DNA of 64,000 bases from Thinopyrum elongatum. Its lineage: Eukaryota; Streptophyta; Magnoliopsida; Poales; Poaceae. The position numbers were made by a program, and so were the translations under genes. Each line of letters starts with the position of its first letter. Within the stretch, counting starts at the first letter, position 1. Location: the NCBI GenBank assembly GCA_011799875.1, contig CM022302.1, forward strand, positions 321,202,144-321,266,143, read 5' to 3'. Below, piece after piece: positions 11,081-23,480 of this stretch. The notes beneath the pieces were generated by a model, which worked only from the letters and a program-made list of their open reading frames with translations, was not told the DNA's origin and did not search any database.

Positions 11081-11098
11081 GTCTCCCACTTGCACTAG
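11081..11098 (-). other. Polypurine tract of Angela-like element
   Basis: On the minus strand this reads CTAGTGCAAGTGGGAGAC directly before the LTR, the PPT context typical of BARE1/Angela elements. It would prime plus-strand DNA synthesis. Confidence 0.75.
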
Positions 11099-11119
11099 AG
11101 TCAATAATCTAGTTCACAT

Positions 11120-12030
11120 TGCCATGTGATTAACACTCATAGTTCACATCGCCATGTGACTAACACCCAAAGAGTTTACTAGAGTCATTAATCTAGTTCA
11201 CATCACCATGTGATTAACACTCAATGAGTTCTAGGGTTTGATCATGTTATGCTTGTGAGAGAGGTTTTAGTCAACGGGTCTGCAACATTCAGATACGTGT
11301 GTACTTCGCAAATCTCTATGTCATATTGTAGATGCTACTACCACGCTCCACTTGGAGCTATTCCAAATGGTTGCTCCACTATACGTATCCGGTTTGCTAC
11401 TGAGACTCATCCGGATTGGTGTTAAAGCTTGCATCGATGTAACCCTTTATGCCGAACTCTTTATCACCTCCATAACCAAGAAACATTTCCTTATTCCTCT
11501 AAGGATAATTTTGACCGCTGTCCAGTGATCCACTCCTGGATCACTCTTGTACCCCCTTGCCAGACACGTGGCAAGGCACATATCAGGTGTGGTACACAGC
11601 ATGGCATACCATATAGAGCCTATGGCTAAGGCATAGGGGACGACCTTCGTCATTTCTCTTTCTTCTGCCGTGGTCGAGCTTTGAGTCTTACTCAACTTCA
11701 CACCTTACAACTCAGGCAAGAACTCCTTATTTCACTGATCCATTTTAAACTCCTTCAAAATCATGTCAAGGTATGTGCTCTATGAAAGTCTTATCAGGCG
11801 TCTTGATCTATCTCTATAAATCTTGTTGCCCAATATGTAAGCAGCTTTACCCAGGTCTTCCTTTGAAAAACTCCTTTCAAACAACCCTTTATGCTTTCCA
11901 GAAATTCTACATCATTTTTGATCAACAATATGCCATCCACATATACTTATCAGAAATGTTGTAGTGCTCCCACTCACTTTCTTGTAAATACAAGTTTCTT
12001 GCAAACTTTGTATAAACCCAAAAGAATTGA
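11120..12030 (-). pseudogene. Copia reverse transcriptase C-terminus and RNase H, decayed
   Basis: Only fragments are readable. The minus-strand stretch 11701-11447 has a readable connection region (AIGSIWYAMLCTTPDM, HWTAVK). The catalytic box near 11935 reads YVDG rather than YVDD, so the second catalytic Asp is lost, and two stops precede it. Downstream RNase H motifs are largely eroded. This region cannot encode active enzyme. Confidence 0.6.
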
Positions 12031-12450
12031 TCACCTCATCAAAGCGTATGTTCCAACTCCAAGATGCTTGCTCCAGTTCATAGAAGGATCGCTGGAGCTT
12101 GCATACCTTTTAGCATCCTTAGGATCGACAAAACCTTCTGGTTGTATCACATACAACCTTTCCTCACGGAAACCGTCAAGGAAACTTTGTTTTGACATCC
12201 ATCTGCCAGATTTCCTAAATGAAAATGCAGCAACTGCTAACATAATTCCAACAGACTTTAGCATCGCTATGAGTGAGAAAGTCTCATCATAGTCAACTCC
12301 TTGAACTTGTCGGAAACTTCTTTGCGACAAGTCGAGCTTCATAAATGGTGACATTACCATCAACGTCTGTCTTCTTCTTAAAGATCCATTTATTTTCAAT
12401 GGCTTGCCGATCATCGGGCAAGTCCACCAAAGTCCATACTTTGTTCTCAT
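12031..12450 (-). pseudogene. Copia reverse transcriptase, N-terminal half
   Basis: The minus-strand frame contains QVQGVDYDETFSLIAMLKSVGIMLAVAA and later YVIQPEGFVDPKDA, both landmark blocks of the BARE1/Angela RT. It overlaps the upstream frame that ends at 12293 in a different frame, so a frameshift separates the integrase/RT-linker frame from this part. It joins to the decayed YVDG segment below 12030. Confidence 0.7.
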
Positions 12451-13876
12451 ACATGGATCCTATCTCGGATTTCATGGCTCCTAGCCATTTGTTGGAATCC
12501 GGGCCCACCATCGCTTCTCCATAGCTCGTAGGTTCACCGTTGTCCAACAGAATGACCTCTAAGACAGGGTTACCATACCACTCAGGAGCTGTATGCACCC
12601 TCGTTGACCTACGAGGTTCGATAGTAACTTGATCCAAAGCTTCATGATCATCATCATTAGCTTCCTCTTCAACTGACGTAGGTGCCACAGAAACATCTTT
12701 CTGTGCTGCGCTACTCTCTGGTTGAAGTAAAGGTTCAACAACCTCATTAAGTTTTATCTTCCTCCCACTCAATTCTTTTGAGAGAAACTCTTTCTCGAGA
12801 AAGGACCCGTTCATAGCGACAAACACTTTGCCCTCGGATCTGAGATAGAAGGTATACCCAACCGTCTCTTTTGGGTATCCTATGAAAACGCATTTCTCCG
12901 CTTTGGGTTCGAGCTTTTCCGGCTGAAGCCTTTTGACATAAGCATCGCAACCCCAAACCTTAAGAAATGACAACTTAGGTTTCTCGCCAAACCACAGTTC
13001 ATACGGTGTCGTCTCCACGGACTTAGATGGTGCCCTATTTAAAGTGCATGTAGTTGTCTCTAATGCATAACCCCAAAACGATAGTGGTAGATCGACAAGA
13101 GACATCATAGAATGCACCATATCCAATAAGGTACGATAATGACGTTCGGACACACCATTACACAGTGGTGTTCCAGATGGCATCAACTATGAAACAATTC
13201 CACATTGCCTTAAGTGATTGCCAAACTCATAACTCAGATATTCTCCCCTTTGATCAGATCGTTGGAATTTGATCTTCTTGTTACGATGATTCTCAACTTC
13301 ACTCTGAAACTGCTTGAACTCTTCAAACGTTTCAGACTTATGCTTCATCAAGTAAATATACCCATATCTACTCAAATCATCGGTGAAGGTGAGGAAATAA
13401 TGATATCCACCGCACGCGTCAACACTCATCGGACCGCACACATCAGCATGTATGATTTCCAACAAGTCACTTGCCCGTTCCACTATTCCGGAAAACGGGG
13501 TTTTAGTCATCTTGCCAATGAGGCATGGTTCGCATGTGTCAAGTGATTCAAAATCAAGTCACTCCAAAAGTCCATCAGCATGGAGTTTCTTCATGCGCTT
13601 TACACCAATATGATCTAAGTGGTAGTGCCACAAGAAAGTGGTATTATCATTATCAACTCTACATCTTTTGGCCTCAATGTTATGAACATGTGTATCACTA
13701 CGATCGAGATTCAATAAACCATTCACATTGGGTGCATGACCATAGAAGGTATTATTCATGTAAACAGAATAACCATTATTCTCTGACTTCAATGAATAAC
13801 CGTATTGCAATAAACATGATCTAATCATGTTCATGCTCAACGCAGACACCAAATAACATTTATCTAGGTTCAGCAC
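12293..13876 (-). pseudogene. Copia GAG-pre-integrase, integrase and RT linker
   Basis: One minus-strand frame runs 13876 to 12293 with only two internal stops (near 13556 and 13187), each explained by a single base change. In order it shows the GAG-pre-integrase zinc region (HYHLDHIGVKRMKKL), an integrase core with ADVCGPM (Asp), RSDQRGEYLS (Asp) and GVSERHYRTLLDM (Glu), FGEKPKLSFLKVWGCDAYV, then the proline-poor linker and RT start ENKWIFKKK. The integrase catalytic residues are present. The 13187 stop replaces a Gln codon (CAG to TAG pattern). Confidence 0.75.
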
Positions 13877-14180
13877 TAATCCCGAAGGTAGAGAGAGCTT
13901 GCGATGGTGATCACATCAACCTTGGAAACACTTCCAACACACATTGTCACCTCACCCTTAGCTAGTCTCCGTTTATTCCGTAGCTTTTGTTTCGAGTTAC
14001 CAATATTAGCAACTGAACCGGTATCTAGTACCCAGGTGCTACTAGGAGTACTAGTAAGGTACACATCAATAACACGTATATCAAATATACTTTTGTTCAA
14101 GTTGCCAGCCTTCTTATCTACCAAGTATTTAGGGTAGTTCCGCTACTAGTGACTGTTCCCCTTACAATATAAGCACTTAG
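13876..14180 (-). pseudogene. Copia zinc knuckle and protease
   Basis: On the minus strand a degenerate knuckle (CLYCKGNSH, last Cys changed to Tyr, interrupted by a stop) is followed by STWVLDTGS, the aspartic protease active site. A frameshift near 13876 separates it from the integrase frame. The DTGS catalytic motif itself is kept. Confidence 0.65.
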
Positions 14181-14394
14181 TCTCGGGTTTGGGTTCAACC
14201 TTGGTTTTCTTCACTGGAGCGGCAACTGGCTTGCCATTCATGAAGTTTTCCTTCTTGCCCTTGCCCTTCTTAAAACCAGTGGTCTTGTTAACCATCAACA
14301 CTTGATGCTCCTTCTTGATTTCTACCTCCGCGGCCTACCGTGAACAGCTCCGGGATCATCTCCATCCCTTGCATCTTATAGTTTATCACGAATT

Positions 14395-14920
14395 CTAGTA
14401 GCTTGGTGATAGTGTCTGGAGAACTCTGTCAATCACTATCTTATCTGGAAGATTAACTCCCACTTGATTCAAGCGGTTGTAGCACCCAGACATTATGAGC
14501 ACAGGCTCACTGGCTGAGCTATTCTCCTCCATCTTGTAGGCAAAGAACTTGTCAGAGGTCTCATACCTCTCAACACGGGCATGAGCCTGAAATACCAATT
14601 TCAGCTCTTGGAACATCTCATATGTTCCATGGCATTCAAAAGGTCTTTGGAGCCCCGATTCTAAGCTATAAAGCATGGCGCACTAAACTATCAAGTAGTC
14701 ATCAGAACGTGTATGCCGGATGTTCACAACATCCATAGACAACGCTAGAGGGGTTGGCACACCGAGCGGTGCATCAAGGACATAAGCCTTCTGTGCAGCA
14801 GTGAGGACAATCCTCAGACTACGGACCTAGTCCGCATAATTGCTTACAATATCTTTCAACTTAGTCTTTCTCTAGGAATGTATTAAAACAAGGAGCTACA
14901 ACATGAGCTATTGATCAACA
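14395..14920 (-). pseudogene. Copia gag fragment
   Basis: The minus-strand segment 14676-14395 resembles BARE1/Angela gag (ELKLVFQAHARVERYETSDKFF, KMEENSSASEPVL). The start of gag extends upstream toward 14900 but is broken by stops. Gag would form the cytoplasmic particle; this copy cannot. Confidence 0.6.
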
Positions 14921-16164
14921 ACATAAATTGCAAAGACAATTTAGACTATGTTCATGATAATGAGTTCAACTAATCATATTACTTAAGAACTCCCACTCAA
15001 ATCGACATCCCTCCGGTCGTCCGAGTGTAACATGATCCAAATTCACCAACCCAAGTCCGATCATCACGTGAGATGAGGTGGTTTCAATGGTGAACATCTC
15101 CATGTTGATCATATCTACTATATGACTCATGTTCGACCTTTCGGTCTCTTGTGTTCCGAGGCCATGTCTGTACATGCTAGGCTCGTCAAGTTTAACCCAA
15201 GTGTTCCGCATGTGCAAAACTAGCTTGCACCCGTTGTATGTGAACGTAGAGTCTATCACACCCGATCATCACATGGTGCCTCGAAACGACGAACTTTCGC
15301 AACGGTGCTCACTTGGGGAGAACACAATTTTATCTTGAAATTTTAGTGAGGGATCAACTTATAATGCTACCATCGTCCTAAGCAAAATAAGATGCATAAA
15401 AGGATTAACATCACATGCAAATCATAAGTGACATGATATGGCCATCAACTCGTGCTTTTGATCTCCATCTCCAAAGCACCGGCATGATCTCCATCGTCAC
15501 CGGCATGACACCATGATCTCCATCATCGTGTCGCCATCGGGGTTGTCACGCCAACCATGCTTCTACTACTATTGCTACCGCTTAGTGATAAAGTAAAGCA
15601 TTACATAGCGCTTAATGATCGACACGCAGGTCATACAATAATTAAAGACAACCCTATGGCTCTTGCCGGTTGCCGTATGCATCGACATGCAAGTCGATAT
15701 AGACTATTACAAACATGATCATCTCATACATCAAATATATTTCATCATGTCTTTGGCCATATCATATCACAACATACCCTGCAAAAACAAGTTAGACGTC
15801 CTCTAATTGTTATTGCATGTTTTACGTGGCTGCTATGGGTATCTAGCAACAATGATTCTTACCTACGCAAAGCCACAACGGTGATATGCAAGTTGCTATT
15901 TAACCTTCTACAAGGACCACCTTTGTCGAATCCGATTCAACTAAGGTGGGAGAGACAGACACCCGCCAGCCATCTTTATGCAACAAAGTCACATGTCTGT
16001 CGATGGAACCGGTCTCATGTACGTGGACATGTAAGGTTGGTCCGGGCCGATTCATCCCACAATACCGCTGAATCAAGAAAGGACCAAGGAAGGAAGCAAT
16101 CTGAATATCAACGCCCACAAACTTCTTTGTGTTCTACTCGTGAAGTCATCTACGCATAGACCTA
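14921..16164 (-). other. 5' untranslated leader of Angela-like element
   Basis: This is noncoding DNA between the PBS and the gag fragment, as expected for the long leader of BARE1-type elements. Short frames here are not supported by motifs. I see no separate insertion in it. Confidence 0.55.
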
Positions 16165-16176
16165 GGTCTAATACCA
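16165..16176 (-). other. Primer-binding site, initiator-Met tRNA type (degenerate)
   Basis: On the minus strand this reads TGGTATTAGACC one base after the LTR end. The usual initiator-Met PBS begins TGGTATCAGAGC, so two positions differ. The site primes minus-strand cDNA. Confidence 0.75.
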
Positions 16177-16177
16177 C

Positions 16178-17982
16178 TGTTGAGGAGCGCTGCATGGGAA
16201 ACAAAAAATTTCCTACGCTCACCAAGATCCAATCTAGGAGATGACCATCTACGAGAGGAGAGATTGGATCTACATACCCTTGTAGATTGCTAAGAGGAAG
16301 CGTTAAGAAATGCGGTTGATGTAGTCGAATGTCTTCGCGATCCAATCACGATCCGTCGCGTGAACTCCCGATCCAAGTGTCGAACGGACGGCACCTCCGC
16401 GTTCAACACACCTACGCCTTGATGAAGCCGTCACCTCCTCGATCCAGTGAGCGATGGTGAAGTAGTAGCTTGAGTCCTCCGACAGCACGACGGCATGGTG
16501 GCGGTGGTGGTGGCGGAATCTCAGCAGAGCTTCGCTAAGCACTACGGAGAAGAAGATGGCTATGAGGGAGAGGAGGAGCAGCGCCATGGCACGAATAGAT
16601 CTGTATGGGTGCGGCTGCCCTCTCTCTACCTCTCTATATATAGGAGAAGGGAGGAGGGGGTGGCACCCCTAGGGTTTCCCCTAGGGGGCAGCGGCCAGGG
16701 CAGATGGGATCTACCCTAGGGAAACCCTAGGGTGACTTGCCCCCCAAGCCAGTTGGAGGTTTGCCTCCCAAGCCAGGTGAAGGCTTGCCTCCCAAGCCAG
16801 GATGCGCCCCACCTCCCCTGGTCACGTGGGATGGGGTAAGAGGGGCGCTCAGCCCCTTAGTGGGCTGGTTTGCCCCCTCCCCTTGGCCCATGAGGCCCCC
16901 CAACACTTGCCGGGACCCCTCGAAACCCCTTTCGGTCATGCTGGTCATCACCCGGTACCCCCGGAACAATTCCGGACTCCAATACACTTCGTCCAATATA
17001 TCAATCTTCACCTCCAGACCATTCCGGAGTTCCTCGTCATGTCCGGGATCTCATCCGAGACTCCAAACAACCTTCGGTAACCACCATAATGACTCAACTA
17101 TACTTATATCGTCACCAAACGTTAAGTGTGTAGACCCTCTGGGTTCGAGAACTATGCAGACATGACCGAGACACCTCTACAGTCAATAACCAATAGCGGG
17201 ACCTGATTGCCCATATTGGTTCCTACATATTCTATGAAGATCTTATCGGTCGAACCTCAATGTCAAGGATTCTGCTAATCCCGTATGCAGTTCCCTTTGT
17301 CCATCGGTATGTTACTTGCCCAAGATTCGATCGTCGGTATCTCCATACCTAGTTCAATCTCATTACCGGCAAGTCACTTTACTCGTTCCGTAATACAAGA
17401 TCCCATGGCTAACTCAATAATCACATTGCTTGCAAGCTAACTGTGATGTTGTATTACCGAGTGGGCCCTGAGATACCTCTCCGTCATTCGGAGTGACAAA
17501 TCCCAGTCTTGATCCATGCCAACTCAACGGACACCCTCGGAGATACCTGTAAAGCACCTTTATAGTCACCCAGTTACGTTGCGACATTTGGTACACACAA
17601 GGTATTCCTCCGATGTCAATGAGTTGCATGATCTCATGGTCATAGGAACATATACTTGACATGCAGAAAACGATAGCAATAAACTTGACACGATCATATG
17701 CTACGTTTATAGTTTGGGTCTTGTCCATCACATCATTCTCCTAATGATGTGATCCCGTTATCAAATGACAACTCATGTCTATGACTAGGAAACCATAGCC
17801 ATCTTTTGATCAATGAGCTAGTTTAGTAGAGGCTCACTAGGGACACGTTGTTGTCTATGTATCCACACATGTACTTGAGTTTCCAATCAATACAATTCTA
17901 GCATGGATAATAAATGATTATCATGAACAAGGAAATATGATAATAACCAATTTATTATTGCCTCTAGGGCATATTTCCAATA
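16178..17982 (-). repeat. 5' LTR of Angela-like element
   Basis: This is the full-length 1805-bp partner of the left LTR. A TATA box (TATATATAG) lies at 16635-16643 on the minus strand, which would place transcription start and R region in the left third of this span. Ends are TA...CA on the minus strand, with the G to A change at the outer end shared by both LTRs, so the change probably predates insertion. Confidence 0.85.
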
Positions 17983-18853
17983 GTTCTGAGGACCATCGTA
18001 TCAGATAGAGGAACACAGTTTAATTTGAAGTTTTGGAATCAGGTACACGAAACTTTGGGTACCAGACTGGAGTTTAGTATAGCTTTTCATCCGCAAACGG
18101 ATGAGCAAACAGAGAGAGTTAATCAGATTCTGGAGGACATGTTGAGAGCTTGTGTGCTAGATTATGGATCTAGTTGGGATGATAATTTACCCTATGTGGA
18201 GTTCTCATACAATAACAGCTATCAACCCAGTTTGAAGATGGCCCCTTTCGAAGCTTCGTACGGAAGAAGGTGTAGGACACCATTGATGTGGAAACCGTAA
18301 ACTATTCAGACCAGATTTTATCAGAGATTCAGAGGAGAAAGTCAAGTTGATCTGAGACAGACTCAAGATAGCTCAGTCCAGGCAGAAGAGTTATGCTAAT
18401 GCTAAACGCAAGGAAGTAACCTATGAAGTCAGAGATAGAGCATATCTTCGTGTGTCTCCACTTCAAGGAGTTAAAAGGTTTGGAGTCAAATAAAACTTAG
18501 CACCACGATTTGTGGGGCCATACAGGGTTCTGGAATTACCCAAAGCTTTGTCTGGAGTTCATGATGTATTTCATGTTTCCTAGCTGAAGAAATGACATGC
18601 GGAGATGGTCGATATTCCTTTGAGAGATACAGTGCCACTGGAGGCAATACAGTTGGATAGTGATCTGACTTATGAGGATAAGCCTGACAAGATTCTCGAG
18701 ACAGCAAACGGGGTCACCCGCAGCAAGGTCATCAAGTTTTGCATGGTTCAGTGGAGTCATCATACTGAGGAGGAAGACACCTGGGAACGCGAAGAAGACC
18801 TCCGACATGACCATCCACACCATTTTGCTGACCAACCCGAATCTCGAGGGTGA
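17983..18853 (+). pseudogene. Chromovirus integrase C-terminal part and chromodomain
   Basis: The frame resumes after the copia insertion with SDRGTQF (second catalytic Asp), FHPQTDEQTERVNQILEDML (catalytic Glu) and YVEFSYNNSYQPS. Stops occur near 18298 and 18490. At 18685-18830 the protein ends in a chromodomain (KILETANGV, then VQWSHHTEEEDTWEREEDL), which identifies a chromovirus. In this clade the chromodomain is thought to steer integration toward marked chromatin. This segment is more intact than the RT region. Confidence 0.8.
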
Positions 18854-18860
18854 GATTCAT

Positions 18861-18876
18861 CTTAAGGGGGTAGATT
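18861..18876 (+). other. Polypurine tract of the chromovirus
   Basis: CTTAAGGGGGTAGATT lies immediately before the LTR start at 18877. It sits where the plus-strand primer should be. Confidence 0.75.
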
Positions 18877-21123
18877 TGTAACATCCCAATTTCAATTTGG
18901 ATGTTTTACTATTCACCATATGCATATCGTATTTTCTTTGCATTTTGGGATTTCCGGTGTTGCTTTATCCAAATAAGTTTCCACTCAAGAAAAATATTAA
19001 GACAGAAGAAAACATGACTTCTTCAAAATAAATGAGTTGGAGAGAATATATGAATACTATTTGCTATTTTAAAGTTTCTGAGAAATTATTTTAATACTAA
19101 AATAAACTCTTTTGCAAAATGTTTTTTAACTATTATTTTTAGGGTAGAAAATAGTTCACATAAGTCCATATATTAGGGGAGTTTTTAATAAATTATTTCT
19201 AGAATTTTTGCATGTAACTTGCTATTTTATTTTAGCCTAAATCTGCCTCTGTTTTTATTAAATAGAAGATGCTATTTTATTTTTTTAAAAAAGGGGGGGA
19301 ATCTGGCCAGCCATGCCAGCGCCAACCGCAAGCCCAGCCAGAAAACAGGCCCACGGCCTCTACATCCCCCACCGAGCCGCGGCCCGTCTCCACCCACGGT
19401 CTGCCCTCACCCGAACCACCTACGCCTCGGTCGCCGGCTCCATCTCTCTCCCTCCCGCAGCCACTGACCGTTGGGTCCCACAACCATCTTCCTCCTCTGC
19501 ATGCAACAAGCACGAGTCCGCCTTGTACACGCCACCTCGCTGTGCCTGTTTCTCGCAGGATTCGATCCCGAGCCCAACCCCATCTGCATGCCTACGTCCT
19601 ACAAATACTCGAGGCTCCCGTCGTTTGTTTTCCCCCAAAACCTCATGCCAAAACCCACCATAGCTCATGAAATAGCTACCCCAATCTCGTTGGACGCCGC
19701 TTCCGCCGATTCCCACGCCTGTGAGCCCTCCCTCGATCCCTCCTTCTGTCAATAGCTTCCCCTTGCTTTTGCGCATCTCCCTGACATCAATTGGATGCCC
19801 AGATCCCACTGGAGCCACCGCATCGACCTCGCACGCCATCGCTGGAGCTCCCGGTTCATAGGAGGTTCCTTGAACTCGCCCCGCCACTGTCCGTCTTCCC
19901 CGAGCCTCGCCGAGACCACCACCCGACTCCCTTGCTACACCGCAACCTCTCGTCCACTCCGACGACAACGCCGACCACCAGAGCACCCCCGCCAATGACG
20001 CCGAGCCGTCCCTGCCATCGTCTTCTTCATCTTCAATGTGGTACGTCCTCCACCATTCGATCTACATCCACTATATAGATTAGATTCAATCGAATAGTTA
20101 GATTGTTTTGACTAGATCTGTTTTATTTATGGTTTAATCCATTTTAGGTCGAACCAAGCCGCTGGTCTTTTCTGTTTTAGATACCACCGTGTTTTACTTA
20201 AGTCTTAGCTGTCCGTCTGCAGCAAACACCCGTAGCCACTCAGAGCTCGCCATGTGGCACATCTGCCACGGTCGGCCGAAAACTTAACCGTCTCAATTTC
20301 TTATTTCAATGCAATTTTTCTTTTAGCATATCTTTAATTCTACAATGCCAAATTAGTTGATTATTTTTCCTAATGGTTCATAAAAATCCCATCTATCTAG
20401 AGGAGCCAACTAAAAATATTTTTGAAGTTTTAACATTTGAATTTAATCAGATTTCAATTTGAAATTATTTAGGTCATAACTTTAGCTTCGAAACTCCGTT
20501 TTAGTTTTTTCTTTTCGGAAATCGAAGCTCATGACTTCCACTTTCTGTAGAAACCAAGATCACATAATTTTGCTATTGTTCAAAATATGCCATTGTCCAG
20601 AAGCTTTATTTGATTTTTTTGGAGTTTTCATAAGTATTTTCTTTGTTTCTTTTGGATCTTTTGAATGATTGCTTATGTATGTTAAATTGCTTGCTTACAC
20701 TAGATTGTCTGGAGTGCGAGGCGGAATACTATCAATCTTTAGAGTTCAACGATTATCAGCAAGGCAAGTCACTTTGATCATTCTTTTATATACCTATGTT
20801 TTTGCTATGCACTTAGTTTCACCCGATAAATGCATGAGTAGGAAATTGAGGTTGTGGTTATGGTTGTAGTTCATTGAGGTATAAACCCATGATCCCTGAA
20901 ACACCCCGGGAATTATCTTTGATTGTTAAGTTAGATTTCTTAGCCATGCTTTTGTAGACAGGGTGTTATGTGTGATTCATGAAAGTTGTGAGAGAAATAT
21001 TAATTATGGGATAACCTTAAGGTGGCAACAACTTAACACAACTCTGGGTGGAATGGTTAAGGAGCCCTGGAGAAACCAGCGGACTTTGCCCGGGGCATCT
21101 GGAGAAACCAGGAGGGGATCCCG

Positions 21124-21897
21124 TGATAGAGGCGAGGGTCCCAATCTTTCGATGAGATGACAACTATCGATTTGGTGGAGATGAATTTGACGATCCGACT
21201 ACAAACGTGCAATGACGTTCCGCCTTAGCAATTTAGCTAAACCAATCTCGTGAGGTTACTAACGATGCCGGAAGCACAATCAGCCTGACCACGAAGGTCT
21301 ATTCCAGCATGCAATCAAAGAACAAGCAAGAATATGATAAAGCAATCTGAATATTGTGAATATATATGAAGTGTTGACAATGGTGGGGATCCAAAAGCGG
21401 TCTTGGCCTGGTTGTTGGATACAAACGAAGAACACGAAGTTGCAATGACTAACTTTTAACTAAACAAATCCCTAGGAAAAAGCTACTAGATTGATCTACT
21501 TCTATTGGAGCAAGGGGCGGCGGCCACGGAGGTGGGAGGACATCCCAAGGCAGCCTAAAACTAACCCTAGGTTGTAGAAGGCCAATGAGCCCAAGTGGAG
21601 GTGATGCAACACCTTTGGACATGTAGTTTGACTCAGATTCAGCTGCAGCGTCAGATTGTTTTGTCAATATCTCAACACTCCGGATGAATTTGAAGGTGAA
21701 TCCAATTGGGTTGGAAAGTGCACGAAATAAAATTTCCAACAAAAAATAATCACCCAATTCGGAGTTCGGATGAAAGAGTTCTTGGTGTTTTGAGTCAGGT
21801 ATGTCTGTGTAGTCTGAATCTGAGTCCAGAACGTGGGGGACTTGGACTCTATCTTCTCTTGAGCTAAAAGTGACGTGTGATAACTTCTTGAACAACA
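21124..21897 (-). repeat. LTR copy 1 of gypsy cluster (3' LTR)
   Basis: 774 bp with TG...CA ends (TGATAGAGG to GAACAACA on the plus strand). A purine-rich tract of the GGGGAAAAGAGAC type lies just to its right on the minus strand, consistent with a PPT. Confidence 0.7.
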
Positions 21898-22940
21898 CCT
21901 AAATGTCTCTTTTCCCCTTATCTTCATATGTGGATTGTAAAAGTGTCTGGTAGTTCTGCAATTAGACATAACACAAAAATCAGTGAAGTATTTTTGTTCT
22001 AAATAACATAAATAAATTATTGAATAGTTTGTATTAGAAATCACCTCACAAATATGCATATCTACATTATTTTTGGTCATATTCAAGATAGTCATGTCCT
22101 CATCATCCTTCCCTTCTTGAAAACAAAGACGTCCCCAGCGTTGCTTAATCTGAAATGTGGCTAACAAAAAAACAAGGTGTACATGTTGTATATGTATATG
22201 TCTTCAATTTTTACTTCCCTTGGTTTTTGCACATATGACACATGTATACATGAGTATCTTTCATAGTTCATAACATATAAAGCCAAAATATTATCAGAAG
22301 AAGTAGAAGGCATGAAAATATTGTAACTTAGTTTGTACATATAAGTGAAGCTCTTATTCATATCAAAAGATTGATAATATTCATCATTAAACCATCCCAA
22401 CATTGGTGAATAAACTTTAATTTCTTCAAATTTACATGCTACAACATGCTTAAATAAGCAAACATGCAACAAGTTGTTTGACAAAGAATCATCACCAACA
22501 TTAGAGGTCATATCAAAATGATTAAACATTGGCACAATTATTTTCAAACGTATTTGATCCAAATCTGATTTATTCCATGATTCACATGGTTCTTTTGCAT
22601 CAACAGTTAATTCAATGGGTCCACTAAAAATTGTTGATATTTCAGTTGTTTCATCACATGGCACATTCATAATAGTAACATGATTATCTAAAATAGGTGG
22701 TGTGCTCAAATCAACAGGTAACTCAACACATGATGTATTCAAGTCAACTAGGCATTCATCATCCTCATGTGAAGTTATGTCATCAAGACCTTTAGTGTTA
22801 CCTTGTCGCAATGACTCAGATGATGTAGATACGGACGGTGGTAATGTACCATTGACATGAGGTGATGTCGCGCTCACAATCTGAGGTGTTGCCGGTCTGG
22901 CAAGTGCATCGAGGAGGATAGAACCAATGGTGGTGAGCAT
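21664..22940 (-). pseudogene. Extra ORF of gypsy cluster, function unknown
   Basis: Two minus-strand frames, 22940-22161 (259 aa) and 22167-21664, appear to be one protein split by a frameshift near 22165. Visible blocks are ELTVDAKEPCESW, KVYSPMLGWFNDEYYQSFDMN and YNIFMPSTSSDNIL; the C-terminal part overlaps LTR copy 1. I do not recognise a catalytic domain. Comparable unannotated ORFs sit downstream of gag in some grass non-autonomous gypsy elements. The near-intact frame suggests younger age than the chromovirus. Confidence 0.5.
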
Positions 22941-22944
22941 GAAC

Positions 22945-23480
22945 TGGAATAGTAGTTGTCATAGTCTCCCAACGCATCTTCCTACATTTGTCTCTCAAAG
23001 GTACAAGCACGAACATACATACCAGTAATGCAACTCGGGAAATCTTGCATGAATGTCATGGTTCAAACCACGAAAAAATCTATTATTTGCATCATCCTCA
23101 GTTTCATCTATGTCACAATGATGCATGTAAGATCTGAACTCTTGGTAGTAAGCATTAACAATGTTATTGGCTTGTCTTAATTATTCAATTTACGAAGCAA
23201 TTCACGACGATAGTAAGGAGGAACAAATTGATGTCTCATTACAACTTTCAAATCTTTCCAACTTGTGGGTTGATTATCAATGTTTTTCTTATGATGCCCA
23301 CTCCACCAAACAGAGGCAAAACCAGTAAATGCTCGAGTGGCAGCTTGTACTCTCTCAAGTTCAAAAAAATCATGGCGACTAAAAACTTGTTCTACCTCAA
23401 GCTCCCAATCAAGATATATAGCAGGATTAAATCTACCCTGAAAAGGCGGTAGAGAGATAACCGGATCGTATGCTTGTGTG
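22945..23480 (-). pseudogene. Gag-like region (retrotransposon gag domain)
   Basis: On the minus strand the sequence reads DWELEVEQVFSRHDFFELERV, FTGFASVWWSGHHKKN and LKVVMRHQFVPPYYRRELL, which match the conserved core of the plant retrotransposon gag domain (PF03732 type). Stops follow after the LRKLN block. The gag domain would form particles and could be supplied in trans. No zinc knuckle is visible. Confidence 0.65.

Larger units (their letters stand above)
9872..17982 (-). mobile_element. Angela/BARE1/WIS-type Ty1-copia retrotransposon
   Basis: The 8.1-kb minus-strand element has two related LTRs, a PBS at 16165-16176, a PPT at 11081-11098 and copia domain order (gag, protease, integrase, RT, RNase H). 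On the minus strand the LTR begins TATTGGAAATATGCCCTAG; the BARE1/Angela/WIS consensus I recall starts TGTTGG, so the terminal G is A in both LTRs. In the first 235 bp of the two LTRs I count about 16 mismatches, suggesting an old insertion. It lies in the integrase of the chromovirus, so it is younger than that element. Confidence 0.85.

Noticed and set aside
19313..19998. Several long plus- and minus-strand frames in a GC-rich block
   Set aside because: They lie inside the chromovirus 3' LTR, overlap each other on both strands and are Pro/Ser/Arg-rich. The analogous zone of the second LTR does not keep the same frames.
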